DNA of 64,000 bases from Virgibacillus subterraneus (GCF_900110695.1 NZ_FOEH01000003.1:1-64000); one strand, 5' to 3'; positions 1 through 7,064 are shown, numbered from the stretch's first letter. Numbers and translations: made by a program. The notes: a model not told the origin generated them from the letters alone.

Positions 1-83
1 CTGATATAATAAAAACTTAAGAGAACTTAAAGCCGATTTAATTTTAGTGTTTAAGGGTTGATTTCTACCAGGATTTTATTTCA

Positions 84-110
84 CTATCGGGTGCGTTGAT
101 TCATTAAGGG
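84..110 (+). repeat. cassette-type repeat, copy 1
   Basis: First copy of a directional repeat found throughout 84-5734. The consensus left half is CTAACGGGTGC and, after one variable base, the right half is ATTGTTTAATAAG. Here it reads CTATCGGGTGC then GTTGATTCATTAAG. All copies seen have the same orientation and most lie just after the stop codon of a small plus-strand gene. Confidence 0.55.
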
Positions 111-173
111 TAATTAGCCATTTCCTTTTTGTTTAGGAAGTAATTAGCAATATTAAAAAAAGGGTGTTTAATT

Positions 174-350
174 ATGAGGTATTTATTCTACGGTACAATT
201 AGCTTAGTTGTAATATTTATTGTTTTAACCTCACTCAATTATAATGGGTTTGGAATTATTGTTAGCTTATTTGAGTGGACAACTCGATTTATATTACCTT
301 GGATAGCGTTATATTGGTTTATTCATCTCGTAAAAAGCAAAAAGGTGTAG
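174..350 (+). CDS. small membrane protein, 58 aa
   Basis: A short unrecognised gene. It starts at an ATG about 12 bp after AGGGTG, a weak ribosome site. The product begins MRYLFYGTISLVVIF and is almost entirely hydrophobic, with two likely membrane segments (about residues 3-20 and 28-50) and a basic C-terminus ending KSKKV. It resembles in size and character the other orphan membrane peptides downstream and is followed 16 bp after the stop by a copy of the cassette-type repeat. Function unknown. Confidence 0.5.
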   Translation: MRYLFYGTISLVVIFIVLTSLNYNGFGIIVSLFEWTTRFILPWIALYWFIHLVKSKKV

Positions 351-365
351 GCGTTCGCTATTCAA

Positions 366-390
366 GTAACAGGTGCTTATTTTCAAGAAG
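366..390 (+). repeat. cassette-type repeat, copy 2
   Basis: AAGTAACAGGTGC followed by TTATTTTCAAGAAG, 16 bp after the preceding gene. A divergent copy of the repeat described at 84-110. Confidence 0.45.
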
Positions 391-461
391 GATCAAGCAC
401 CTTACTTATTGAACCAATGGCAGCTTAGTAGAAAAAAGTTATTAGAAGTGAGGGGATATTA

Positions 462-1013
462 ATCGAACACATTAAGGTTTCTCTTTCGAATGAAAGGCTA
501 TTATTAAGGGAATTCACTAAAAATGATTGGATTGATGTACATAAATACGCATCACAAGATATAGTTTGTCAATATCAACCTTGGGGACCTAATACAGAAG
601 AAGACTCAAAAGGGTTTATTAATAAGGTGATTAAAGATGGAACCCAAGAACCGAGAACAAGGCTAGTTTTTGCAATTGTATATAATAAAAATATGATTGG
701 AGCTGGGGAGTTTAACATTAGAGATTTCACTAACAAAGTTGGAGAAGTCGCCTATATTGTGAATCCAGATTATTGGGGAAGAGGCATTGCAACAGATGTT
801 GCTAAGCTATTGATTAATTTTGGTTTTGAAGAACTTAAACTTCATCGTATTTATGCTACTTGTGACCCTAGAAACATTGGTTCATCAAAAGTAATGGAAA
901 AAGTTGGTATGACACAAGAAGGAAGAATTCGTGAAGATTTGTTAATAAGAGAAGGTTGGCGAGATTCTTTTCTATATAGCGTTTTGGAACACGAATGGAA
1001 AGAAATAACATAA
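462..1013 (+). CDS. GNAT N-acetyltransferase (RimJ/RimL-like), unusual start
   Basis: Acetyl-CoA dependent N-acetyltransferase of the GNAT fold, RimJ/RimL-like. Recognisable features are the N-terminal ERLLLREF strand, the acetyl-CoA loop near NPDYWGRGIATD and the C-terminal NIGSSKVMEKVGM segment, giving a normal full-length domain of about 180 residues. The open frame has no ATG, GTG or TTG until a GTG at 627, which would remove the first third of the fold. A GAGGGG ribosome site at 450-455 sits six bases ahead of an ATC at 462; an ATT at 471 and a TTA at 459 (one base from TTG) are alternatives. Either an ATC/ATT start is used or the start codon has been lost by mutation. Target unknown. 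Confidence 0.7.
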   Translation: MEHIKVSLSNERLLLREFTKNDWIDVHKYASQDIVCQYQPWGPNTEEDSKGFINKVIKDGTQEPRTRLVFAIVYNKNMIGAGEFNIRDFTNKVGEVAYIVNPDYWGRGIATDVAKLLINFGFEELKLHRIYATCDPRNIGSSKVMEKVGMTQEGRIREDLLIREGWRDSFLYSVLEHEWKEIT

Positions 1014-1023
1014 CAATTTTTTT

Positions 1024-1052
1024 CAACTAAAGGGTGTTTTTTCTTGAATAAG
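1024..1052 (+). repeat. cassette-type repeat, copy 3
   Basis: CAACTAAAGGGTG then a T-run and CTTGAATAAGG, 10 bp after the stop of the GNAT gene. It merges into the ribosome site of the next gene. Confidence 0.5.
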
Positions 1053-1064
1053 GAGTTAATTTTA

Positions 1065-1580
1065 ATGAAAAAATTGTGTTTTTTATTTTGGTTATTAGTC
1101 TTAGTTCTGTTCGTTGCTGCCTGTAGTCATACCCAGGAACCAAAAACTACTACCGAAGCAGTGATTTCACAATTGAGTAAAGAGGAATTCGATAATGTTG
1201 GAACTACTGGATTAAACAATCCTAAAAAAGATGACTTTCTCAAATTTACTTTCAACTTTGAAGTTGAACACGCTGCAAACATTACACGAAAAGTTGAATT
1301 TCCTAAACGGAAAAGTTGGAAGGAAGCTGTAAACTCGATAGATGATAAAGATAGGTTTTGGTTTGGAGAAGGTTATGAAGAGAATTCCGATGGTGAAAAT
1401 TTTGCAAGATATAAGAGTGAATTTGTTTTTTACTCCAAAGGGTTGAATGAGGAAGAAATCAGGAAGGCTTTTAACTCAATCACTTTAAAACTTTATTTAG
1501 ACATTGAAGAAGGAGAGACCTTTGAAAAGGAATATAAAGTTAGTGATCTAGTTAAATTTAATAACAACCAAAGTTCTTAA
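1065..1580 (+). CDS. putative lipoprotein, 171 aa
   Basis: Predicted extracytoplasmic lipoprotein. A signal peptide starts MKKLCFLFWLL and ends in the lipobox FVAAC, so Cys would be lipidated and become residue 1 of the mature protein. The rest is soluble and charged, with no family I can name. The ATG at 1065 follows AAGGAG at 1050-1055; a TTG 21 bp upstream lacks a ribosome site and was not used. The stop codon abuts a cassette-type repeat copy. Function unknown. Confidence 0.75.
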   Translation: MKKLCFLFWLLVLVLFVAACSHTQEPKTTTEAVISQLSKEEFDNVGTTGLNNPKKDDFLKFTFNFEVEHAANITRKVEFPKRKSWKEAVNSIDDKDRFWFGEGYEENSDGENFARYKSEFVFYSKGLNEEEIRKAFNSITLKLYLDIEEGETFEKEYKVSDLVKFNNNQSS

Positions 1581-1608
1581 AGCGATGGGTGCGATTGTTT
1601 AATAAGAG
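1581..1608 (+). repeat. cassette-type repeat, copy 4
   Basis: One of the best copies: GATGGGTGCGATTG then TTTAATAAGAG, starting immediately after the lipoprotein stop codon. Confidence 0.6.
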
Positions 1609-1694
1609 ATGGCTAATTGCACTAACTAGCAGGATAGTGTAGCAAGTAATGCAGATAAAAATAATATATTTTAAATCTATATGTGGGGTGAATT

Positions 1695-1823
1695 ATGGTT
1701 TACATATTCATAGGGCTAATAATATTTGTTGTAATTTCTACAACCTATAAAATAATTAGGAAGAAAAAAGTACCCAATAACGACTTTACTCCTTATGATG
1801 ATATCACTAGTGGTAAAAAATAA
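1695..1823 (+). CDS. small membrane peptide, 42 aa
   Basis: A short gene with ATG preceded by GGGGTG at about 1684. The product has one membrane segment (MVYIFIGLIIFVVIS), a basic stretch RKKK and an acidic tail FTPYDDITSGKK, the layout of many single-pass Bacillus peptides. Unrecognised. A repeat copy begins 8 bp after the stop and a terminator follows. Confidence 0.5.
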   Translation: MVYIFIGLIIFVVISTTYKIIRKKKVPNNDFTPYDDITSGKK

Positions 1824-1830
1824 ATTCACG

Positions 1831-1860
1831 TTCAACAAACAGGTGCAATAGTTAAATAAG
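1831..1860 (+). repeat. cassette-type repeat, copy 5
   Basis: TTCAACAAACAGGTGC then AATAGTTAAATAAG, 8 bp after the preceding stop codon. Confidence 0.5.
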
Positions 1861-1862
1861 CA

Positions 1863-1890
1863 GACTGACGTTAAAGTCGGTCTTTTCTTT
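1863..1890 (+). terminator. rho-independent terminator
   Basis: Stem GACTGAC / GTCGGTC (one G-T pair) around a six-base loop, followed by TTTTCTTTTG. It directly follows repeat copy 5 and probably ends transcription of the 42-residue gene. Confidence 0.6.
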
Positions 1891-1922
1891 TGTCTTTTTG
1901 TTCAGAAATTTTCGATTACGAA

Positions 1923-1951
1923 TTGGAATATTATGTTAACATTAAATATAT
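1923..1951 (+). promoter_or_regulatory. putative sigma-A promoter
   Basis: TTGGAA, 17-bp spacer, ATATAT. The surrounding sequence AATTGGAATATTATG recurs at 26885 upstream of the APH-like gene, supporting a promoter role. It would drive the 62-residue gene. Confidence 0.4.
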
Positions 1952-1997
1952 AGATATTGAACTAACTGGCAGTTAAGTTCAATAGGAGGCTGTTTAA

Positions 1998-2186
1998 ATG
2001 TGGTTAAATATTATTGGTTCAATTATCATCCTTTTCATTATTGTCTTAACTATTAGAGGAATTATGAGAGACAAAAATAGTAGTAAATCAAAACACACTA
2101 TCCAAAAAAATAAAGAAAAAAGTAATTCTAAAATTAAAAAAGAAATTGAAGAGGTAAAAAGAAAACAACGTCCACCCGAGATGTGA
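1998..2186 (+). CDS. small membrane-anchored lysine-rich protein, 62 aa
   Basis: Starts at ATG after a clear AGGAGG at about 1984. Residues 1-23 form one hydrophobic segment (MWLNIIGSIIILFIIVLTI) and the rest is a strongly basic, probably helical tail rich in Lys, Ser and Glu. No family recognised. It has its own promoter-like sequence and is followed by a divergent repeat copy. Function unknown. Confidence 0.55.
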   Translation: MWLNIIGSIIILFIIVLTIRGIMRDKNSSKSKHTIQKNKEKSNSKIKKEIEEVKRKQRPPEM

Positions 2187-2195
2187 AGGAAAATA

Positions 2196-2222
2196 AGCTA
2201 ACGGATGCAATCCGTCAAGAAG
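2196..2222 (+). repeat. cassette-type repeat, copy 6
   Basis: AGCTAACGGATGCAATC then CGTCAAGAAG, 10 bp after the 62-residue gene. Left half well conserved, right half divergent. Confidence 0.45.
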
Positions 2223-2238
2223 AAATAAGGGGGTTCTT

Positions 2239-2940
2239 ATGAGATTTTATCTTGGGATGATTATGGTTATAGCCTTGTTGTTAACTGGGTGTGCAAACAA
2301 TCAGACTGTGTCTGTTGAAGGTGAAATACACGGGGTAGACCACGAGAATAATACGGTAGTAGTCTATGTAGGGGATACATTGACAGAAAACCAAATGGAA
2401 ACGATGGATTTTGACGAAAACGAAAAAAACATTGAGGCATTTCTAGTGCAAGCAGAGGAAGATACAGTGGTAAAGGGTGAAGTAGATTCTTTTAATGATT
2501 TAAAAATGGAACAAAAGGTATCCATCGAGATTAAAGGGAATTATGAAAAAGAACTGGTTACGATTGGAACACTTTTTGAAAACCACGAAAAACTGCCCGC
2601 TTATGATACAGAAAAGGTGGAGGTTATTCCTTATTCGAAAGTAGAAATTGTCGAGGGAATGACAGTGGACAAAGGAAAATACGGGCTTTATGTTTACAAT
2701 CCGAAAACTAATGAAAAGAGTGGGTATGATGCCTACCCAGGTGCGAATGAAGATTTTCGTTTTCAAAGATTAGTGATGACACATGCTAATAGTGTAAAAA
2801 ATACGAAAGAATTGTTAGGGTTATATGACGATTCTCCAACGTATATCATTACAGATGATAAGGGTATTATATTTAAATCGAACAAGGAAAAGGAACTAAA
2901 TGCGTTTGTAAAAAAATTAGGGGAAACAGAAACGAACTAA
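2239..2940 (+). CDS. putative lipoprotein, 233 aa
   Basis: Secreted lipoprotein: short signal peptide MRFYLGMIMVIALLL followed by the lipobox LLTGC. The ATG follows AGGGGG at 2228. The mature part is acidic; residues 25-110 read like an OB-type or beta-rich fold (VEGEIHGVDHENNTVVVYV ... VKGEVDSFNDL), and the C-terminal part mentions no catalytic motif I can identify. Similar proteins occur singly in Bacillaceae as uncharacterised lipoproteins. A weak repeat copy follows 3 bp after the stop. Confidence 0.75.
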   Translation: MRFYLGMIMVIALLLTGCANNQTVSVEGEIHGVDHENNTVVVYVGDTLTENQMETMDFDENEKNIEAFLVQAEEDTVVKGEVDSFNDLKMEQKVSIEIKGNYEKELVTIGTLFENHEKLPAYDTEKVEVIPYSKVEIVEGMTVDKGKYGLYVYNPKTNEKSGYDAYPGANEDFRFQRLVMTHANSVKNTKELLGLYDDSPTYIITDDKGIIFKSNKEKELNAFVKKLGETETN

Positions 2941-2943
2941 AAT

Positions 2944-2970
2944 AGGTAAACGGTACAAACACGAAAATCC
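2944..2970 (+). repeat. cassette-type repeat, copy 7 (degenerate)
   Basis: AGGTAAACGGTACAAAC then ACGAAAATCC, shortly after the lipoprotein stop. Only the left half is recognisable. Confidence 0.3.
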
Positions 2971-3098
2971 TTCTTCAACTAACAGTTCAAGAGTTGCAAA
3001 ACGGTATTGCTTCGGAAACTCTTATTAAATAAACTGAGGAGTATTCTTGAACATGGTTGTAGGTTTTGTGAGCTTATGAGGACAAAAGTGAAAAGTAA

Positions 3099-3692
3099 AT
3101 TAGTATAGTTCTAATAGCTATCATATCAATAGCATTATTTATTTGGATTGTTCAACCTGACTTTGAATTTGGGAAATACGATGATTTTCAAGAAGCAATC
3201 AAAAAAGGTATTCCTTATAAAGTTAATAATATAATCCACACTGATCAATTCGATAATGTGACCATTGTTATGTACACCACTAATCCAAATAAAGGTGAAC
3301 TACCTTTTGCGAATTATGACGCACTTGCTGTAGCCTTTTTTAAGGGGAACAATGTAAAAGGTTGGGAAAATATTGGTCATCACGGATGGACACATTACGA
3401 GAATGACAATATGACAGTTTATATTGAACCTCTTCGTGAATACGACAGTAAAGGCAATACGCTTCACGAATTTTATGTGGTGTTTGGTGAGATAAGTAAT
3501 GCTGAAATTATTACAGTCGAAACTAAAACTAAAGCAGAAGAAAAATTTGAAGAAGCTGAAATTATCACTGCACAAGGAAACCGTTATTATTTTCAAATCG
3601 GTAGAGAGACAATTGTTAGAGGATTATCTGAAAGCAGAGAAGTCATAGGTAGCAAGGTAAATAAGTATATATTTGTGAAGAAATATACTTAA
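3099..3692 (+). CDS. membrane-anchored hypothetical protein with disrupted 5' end
   Basis: Unrecognised protein with one N-terminal membrane segment (SIVLIAIISIALFIWIVQ) and a soluble domain of about 165 residues. The frame opens after a TAA at 3096 and has no ordinary start until GTG 3258, which would delete the membrane segment. A likely original start, GTG at 3088 after GAGGA, reads KSKLV then stops in another frame; joining it to the downstream frame would give a natural basic-hydrophobic signal anchor. This suggests a one-base frameshift near 3096-3107, so the gene may be inactive or expressed only from 3258. A repeat copy lies 1 bp after the stop. Confidence 0.5.
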   Translation: MSIVLIAIISIALFIWIVQPDFEFGKYDDFQEAIKKGIPYKVNNIIHTDQFDNVTIVMYTTNPNKGELPFANYDALAVAFFKGNNVKGWENIGHHGWTHYENDNMTVYIEPLREYDSKGNTLHEFYVVFGEISNAEIITVETKTKAEEKFEEAEIITAQGNRYYFQIGRETIVRGLSESREVIGSKVNKYIFVKKYT

Positions 3693-3693
3693 T

Positions 3694-3720
3694 CTAAAGG
3701 GTGCTATTGTTTAATAAGAA
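3694..3720 (+). repeat. cassette-type repeat, copy 8
   Basis: CTAAAGGGTGCTATTG then TTTAATAAGAA, immediately after the preceding stop codon. Confidence 0.6.
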
Positions 3721-3793
3721 CAGTGGTTTCTTGGATAAAGACGCAGATTTGTTTGAATAGCTACTTTTGATTAACAATAAAAGGGGGGAAATA

Positions 3794-4069
3794 ATGACAG
3801 AAGAAAAGAAAAAACAGTATTTTTATATGAACATTGGTTATATAGGTGGTTTGTTTATACTTATTTCCCAATTAAGGTATCTATTAGTTTCAGAGGATTC
3901 GCTAGGACAGTTTCTTGCGTTGATAGGTATTTTATGTTTAGGAAGTTTTATTAGATATGTAGAATCTAAATTGTTTCCTAAAACAAAGGAAAAACGAATC
4001 ATTAAAGCGATTTATCTATGTATGTTAATTATAATTGCTATTATTGGTTCTTTTCTTTTATTGAAGTAA
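3794..4069 (+). CDS. small multi-pass membrane protein, 91 aa
   Basis: Starts at ATG 3794 behind AAGGGGGG at 3781-3788; a TTG at 3767 has no ribosome site. After a charged N-terminus (MTEEKKKQ) there are three likely membrane segments at about residues 12-31, 37-53 and 70-90, with a basic loop KTKEKR between the last two. No family recognised. The stop codon lies inside the next repeat copy. Confidence 0.6.
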   Translation: MTEEKKKQYFYMNIGYIGGLFILISQLRYLLVSEDSLGQFLALIGILCLGSFIRYVESKLFPKTKEKRIIKAIYLCMLIIIAIIGSFLLLK

Positions 4070-4092
4070 ACGGTGCGATTGTTTAATAAGAG
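4067..4092 (+). repeat. cassette-type repeat, copy 9
   Basis: TAAACGGTGCGATTG then TTTAATAAGAG. The first TAA is the stop codon of the preceding membrane protein. Confidence 0.6.
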
Positions 4093-4170
4093 TATTCGTT
4101 TCTTGTGCTAAATAGAAGGTTTGTTTAAGATTAATTTATTAAATATTGAAGCAATAAGGGAGACTTTTCA

Positions 4171-4254
4171 ATTAAAAGGTTTTTATCTTATTTCGTTTGT
4201 ACAGTAGTTATTGTATGTTTTATTGGACAGTTTAAAGAAATAAAGAACTCTTAA
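4171..4254 (+). CDS. possible 27-aa membrane peptide with ATT start
   Basis: After AAGGGAG (4156-4162) and an eight-base spacer, an ATT opens a frame encoding a typical basic-hydrophobic peptide: KRFLSYFVCTVVIVCF followed by IGQFKEIKNS and a stop. No ATG, GTG or TTG is available at that position. The following repeat copy begins 1 bp after the stop, as for the neighbouring genes, which is the main reason to take it seriously. It could also be a decayed gene. Confidence 0.25.
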   Translation: MKRFLSYFVCTVVIVCFIGQFKEIKNS

Positions 4255-4255
4255 A

Positions 4256-4281
4256 GAAACTGGTGCTAATCTAAAAAAAGG
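4256..4281 (+). repeat. cassette-type repeat, copy 10
   Basis: GAAACTGGTGCTAATC then TAAAAAAAGG; conserved left half, altered right half. Confidence 0.4.
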
Positions 4282-4399
4282 ATATGCGCCTTTTTTGTTG
4301 AACTTATTGTATAAAAGTGGAAGGTTAATTTTGTGAAATTACATTTTTTGTTTATTTAACTTGTTTTGATCGTATGTAATAGCCGAGAGGAGGAATTTA

Positions 4400-4648
4400 A
4401 TGCTTACAAAAAAACTCCACTTTTTAATTGCTCTTATTTCGTATCCTATAACAATTCTTCATTTTATCTTGGGTGATTACACAAACGAAAAACTATTATC
4501 AGGTATATCATTTTTTTCAATTACTACCGTTATTTATGTAGGGTTTGTTTATTTATACTTTAAAAGTGACATAGGTAAGAAATTAGTAATGTGTGGATTA
4601 CTTGTAATTGGTATGACTTCGATGTTCTTAGCCATTACAGCAGCATAA
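4400..4648 (+). CDS. small multi-pass membrane protein, 82 aa
   Basis: ATG behind GAGAGGAGG at about 4385-4393. The product has a short basic N-terminus (MLTKKLH) and three likely membrane segments at about residues 7-22, 36-54 and 62-80. Family unknown. Unlike its upstream neighbours it is not followed by a repeat; a long-loop hairpin with arms near 4653-4660 and 4682-4690 comes instead. Confidence 0.6.
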   Translation: MLTKKLHFLIALISYPITILHFILGDYTNEKLLSGISFFSITTVIYVGFVYLYFKSDIGKKLVMCGLLVIGMTSMFLAITAA

Positions 4649-4755
4649 ATCAAACTTCTTATTGAGATCCTTAGCAATTGAGAAGAAGTTCTTTGTATTT
4701 ATGTTTGATAAACTATCAGGTGTGTAGGTAAATAATAGTGAAAGGAGATATTTCC

Positions 4756-5532
4756 ATGAATTATAATTACAAAACCTCTGCGCTGCCAACCGTGGTCGAC
4801 CGAACCACCTGGCAGTCCAAACTGGATGAGTTGCGGATTCGGGAGAAGGCACACACACGAGAAGGTGACGCGATCGCAGCGGCCCGACGGCGGTTGCCGA
4901 TGGTCGAGGTGGACTCGACCATCCCGCTGATCGGCCCAGATGGCCCGGTCACGCTGCTGGAGACGTTTGAGGGCCGGCGCCAGCTAATCGCGTACTACCA
5001 CATGTGGCACACCGGCAGACCCGCCGCGGAGCAGTGCGAGGGCTGCACCTTCTCCACGACCCACATCAACGAGCTGTCCTATCTGAACTCGCGAGACGTG
5101 AGCTACGCGACTTTCTGTCAGGGGCCGTACGAGGAGAGCTCGCGGTATCGTGACTTCATGGGCTGGACGGTTCCCTGGTACTCGGTGCCCCAGGACGCCG
5201 TGGACCGGTTGATCGCAGACCGGCATTTCGGGATCCTGGCCAGTTATCTTCGGGACGGTGACAAGGTCTACGAGACTTACTGGACCACCGGCCGCGGCAA
5301 CGAACTGATGGCACCGTCGTACGGACTGCTGGACCTGACTGTCTACGGCCGGCAGGAGTTCTGGGAGGATTCGCCCGAGGGCTGGCCTCAGCGTTGGGGC
5401 TCCAAAGGTGGTCAGTTTAGGCTGGACGGCCGCCCGACCGCCCAATGGTCTCGGCTTGAGGCCGGACACTCCGACGACCTTAACACCACGGCCACCGCCG
5501 CCGATCGACACTGCTGCCAAGACAAACCGTGA
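4756..5532 (+). CDS. DUF899 family thioredoxin-like protein, recently acquired
   Basis: Matches the DUF899 family of thioredoxin-fold proteins (258 aa, normal length): an N-terminal region with LRIREKAHTREGDAIAAARR and LPMVEV, a central strand RRQLIAYYHMW, and a Cys pair in EQCEGCTF. The role of the family is not established; a redox function is inferred from the fold. The coding DNA from about 4773 to 5530 is strikingly GC-rich with actinobacterial-type codons, whereas the first six codons and all flanks are AT-rich. The ATG at 4756 follows AAAGGAG with a nine-base spacer and looks host-like. Downstream genes are unrelated. Strong case for lateral transfer. Confidence 0.85.
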   Translation: MNYNYKTSALPTVVDRTTWQSKLDELRIREKAHTREGDAIAAARRRLPMVEVDSTIPLIGPDGPVTLLETFEGRRQLIAYYHMWHTGRPAAEQCEGCTFSTTHINELSYLNSRDVSYATFCQGPYEESSRYRDFMGWTVPWYSVPQDAVDRLIADRHFGILASYLRDGDKVYETYWTTGRGNELMAPSYGLLDLTVYGRQEFWEDSPEGWPQRWGSKGGQFRLDGRPTAQWSRLEAGHSDDLNTTATAADRHCCQDKP

Positions 5533-5666
5533 CCTAGGGGTTCCTTCGGGATAACTGAAAAATAAAATATAGCATGATGAAAGTCCTCAAGATAGTTGTT
5601 TCAGGCACAATAAGCTATACAACACAATTGTATTCAAAAGCAATCTACTTAATTTTACTTTATTTA

Positions 5667-5694
5667 ATCATCGGGCGCGATTGTTTAATTAGCG
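5667..5694 (+). repeat. cassette-type repeat, copy 11
   Basis: ATCATCGGGCGCGATTG then TTTAATTAGCG, downstream of the GC-rich DUF899 gene with no intact small gene directly before it. Confidence 0.55.
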
Positions 5695-5707
5695 TCTCTT
5701 TGCTTTC

Positions 5708-5734
5708 TCAACTAACGGGGGCTTTAATAACAAG
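5708..5734 (+). repeat. cassette-type repeat, copy 12
   Basis: CTCAACTAACGGGGGC then TTTAATAACAAG, only 14 bp after copy 11. The back-to-back arrangement looks like an empty cassette or a deletion product. Confidence 0.45.
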
Positions 5735-5747
5735 AGATATAGAAAGA

Positions 5748-5783
5748 AAAATGGCTTGGAGAAATATCCAAGTCATTTTTTAC
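5748..5783 (+). terminator. rho-independent terminator
   Basis: Long stem AAAATGGCTTGGA / TCCAAGTCATTTTT (one G-T pair) closed by a six-base loop and ending in a T-run. It closes the cassette-rich region; no gene ends directly before it. Confidence 0.75.
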
Positions 5784-5992
5784 TGTAAGATTAATAGTGG
5801 ATATTACTTGATTATAGATGAGATTTAACTTGTGCATCACTGATTTGTACTTCACAAGTGACCTATTAAGAATTCATCTAGCGGGTTCGGTTTCCTATCA
5901 CAAAACTTATAATTACATTTTATGATGTAACTAAATTATCAGTGCTATGGTAATGCAATAATGAATTATTAATATGAGTGGTTGTTATTTAG

Positions 5993-6028
5993 AGTGCAAG
6001 CCTTTAGGCGAATTGCCTTAATTGCACT
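5993..6028. other. hairpin in 640-bp gene-poor stretch
   Basis: Outer arms AGTGCAA / TTGCACT enclose inner arms AGGC / GCCT. It lies in the stretch 5533-6172, which otherwise holds two repeat copies and one terminator and no convincing gene. It precedes the cupin gene by about 145 bp and could be a leader structure, but there is no T-run. Confidence 0.35.
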
Positions 6029-6172
6029 TATGCAGTTAGCAAAAAATGGCTTTCATAAGTAATCCCTTTAACGAATGCAAAGTCTAAGATGGTACTGTTA
6101 TCATTACTTAAAAAAGTACCCTTGAATCTAAGTACATTATTTTAACAGATGCATAGGATAATTTTATAAATT

Positions 6173-7009
6173 GTGAAGGGATTGAGAAAAATTTATTATC
6201 CATATATGTATCCGTATCAACATCCTTACTATGTTGTTAATGTACCAATGTATAACTATGGAAGACAGTCTATTAACGGCACTTTGCCTAATGGGTTAGA
6301 ACATGCTGACAGATTTGGATCGTTCAACGCTCACAAAGGTGATAACGGTGCCAAATTGCAAGATTATGGATCGAATCCTTTTGTCATTAATATTAATGAA
6401 GCAACGAGACAAAACAATACGTTTCGTACTGCTTTATGGACGGGGACACATTTGCAGGTTACTTTAATGAGTATCAATGTCGGTGAGGATATCGGTTTAG
6501 AAATGCATCCTGACGTTGATCAATTTTTACGTGTAGAACAAGGGCAAGGGATTGTCAAGATGGGTAACAGTAAAGATAATTTAACATTTGAAAGAAATGT
6601 CTATGACGATTCTGCAATAATGATACCTGCTGGATCATGGCATAATCTGACCAATACTGGTAATATTCCCCTAAGACTTTACTCAATATATGCTCCTCCA
6701 AACCATCCTTTTGGCACAGTACATGTTACGAAAGCAGAAGCTATGGCAGCTGAAGAAGAGCAAGAGAATGGAAATACGGTTATTTCAGGCAAGACGCCAG
6801 ATGAATGGGTGCAGTATACAGAATATTTGGTGGAAGAAGGATTAGAGGATGTACGAAGAGGAATAAATGCAACTCATATTCTCCAGGAATTTATTTTGAT
6901 GGGAGTTCTTGTAGGGAAGGGATATTCTCCTGAAACAGCATATGAAACTGTAGAAGAATGGGAACGAACAGGAGAATCCAAACTTCTTCAGCAAAGTAAA
7001 AATATGTAG
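6173..7009 (+). CDS. cupin-domain protein with Tyr-rich N-terminus
   Basis: Residues 1-26 are rich in Tyr and Pro (YYPYMYPYQHPYY), like spore coat or surface proteins. Residues about 75-185 form a cupin barrel: first motif near GEDIGLEMHPDVDQFL with GQG, second motif near PAGSWHNLTNTG followed by LYSIYAPP. The C-terminal 75 residues are helical and acidic. Cupins bind a metal and act as enzymes or as structural coat proteins; the substrate cannot be told. The start is uncertain: GTG 6173 has a weak ribosome site and TTG 6182 is an alternative. A terminator follows and the gene appears to stand alone. Confidence 0.8.
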   Translation: MKGLRKIYYPYMYPYQHPYYVVNVPMYNYGRQSINGTLPNGLEHADRFGSFNAHKGDNGAKLQDYGSNPFVININEATRQNNTFRTALWTGTHLQVTLMSINVGEDIGLEMHPDVDQFLRVEQGQGIVKMGNSKDNLTFERNVYDDSAIMIPAGSWHNLTNTGNIPLRLYSIYAPPNHPFGTVHVTKAEAMAAEEEQENGNTVISGKTPDEWVQYTEYLVEEGLEDVRRGINATHILQEFILMGVLVGKGYSPETAYETVEEWERTGESKLLQQSKNM

Positions 7010-7031
7010 TAATATATTTATTTTCAACAGT

Positions 7032-7064
7032 AAGGGGGTTGTAACATTGGCACCCCTTTTATTT
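7032..7064 (+). terminator. rho-independent terminator
   Basis: AAGGGG / CCCCTT stem with a long loop, followed by TTTATTTG, 23 bp after the cupin gene. Confidence 0.5.

Noticed and set aside
4652-4690. Terminator after the 82-residue membrane gene
   Set aside because: Arms AACTTCTT / AAGAAGTT pair, but the loop is very long and no T-run follows; noted only in the gene entry.
4984-5520. Antisense frame of 178 residues inside the DUF899 gene
   Set aside because: Long antisense frames are expected in GC-rich coding DNA; no ribosome site and no family features.
84-5734. Classical integron
   Set aside because: No integron integrase in the window and the repeat lacks the paired simple-site architecture of attC; the cassette idea is kept only as an analogy.
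5574-5828. 84-residue frame downstream of the DUF899 gene
   Set aside because: Covers two repeat copies and a terminator hairpin, has no ribosome site and no protein-like composition.
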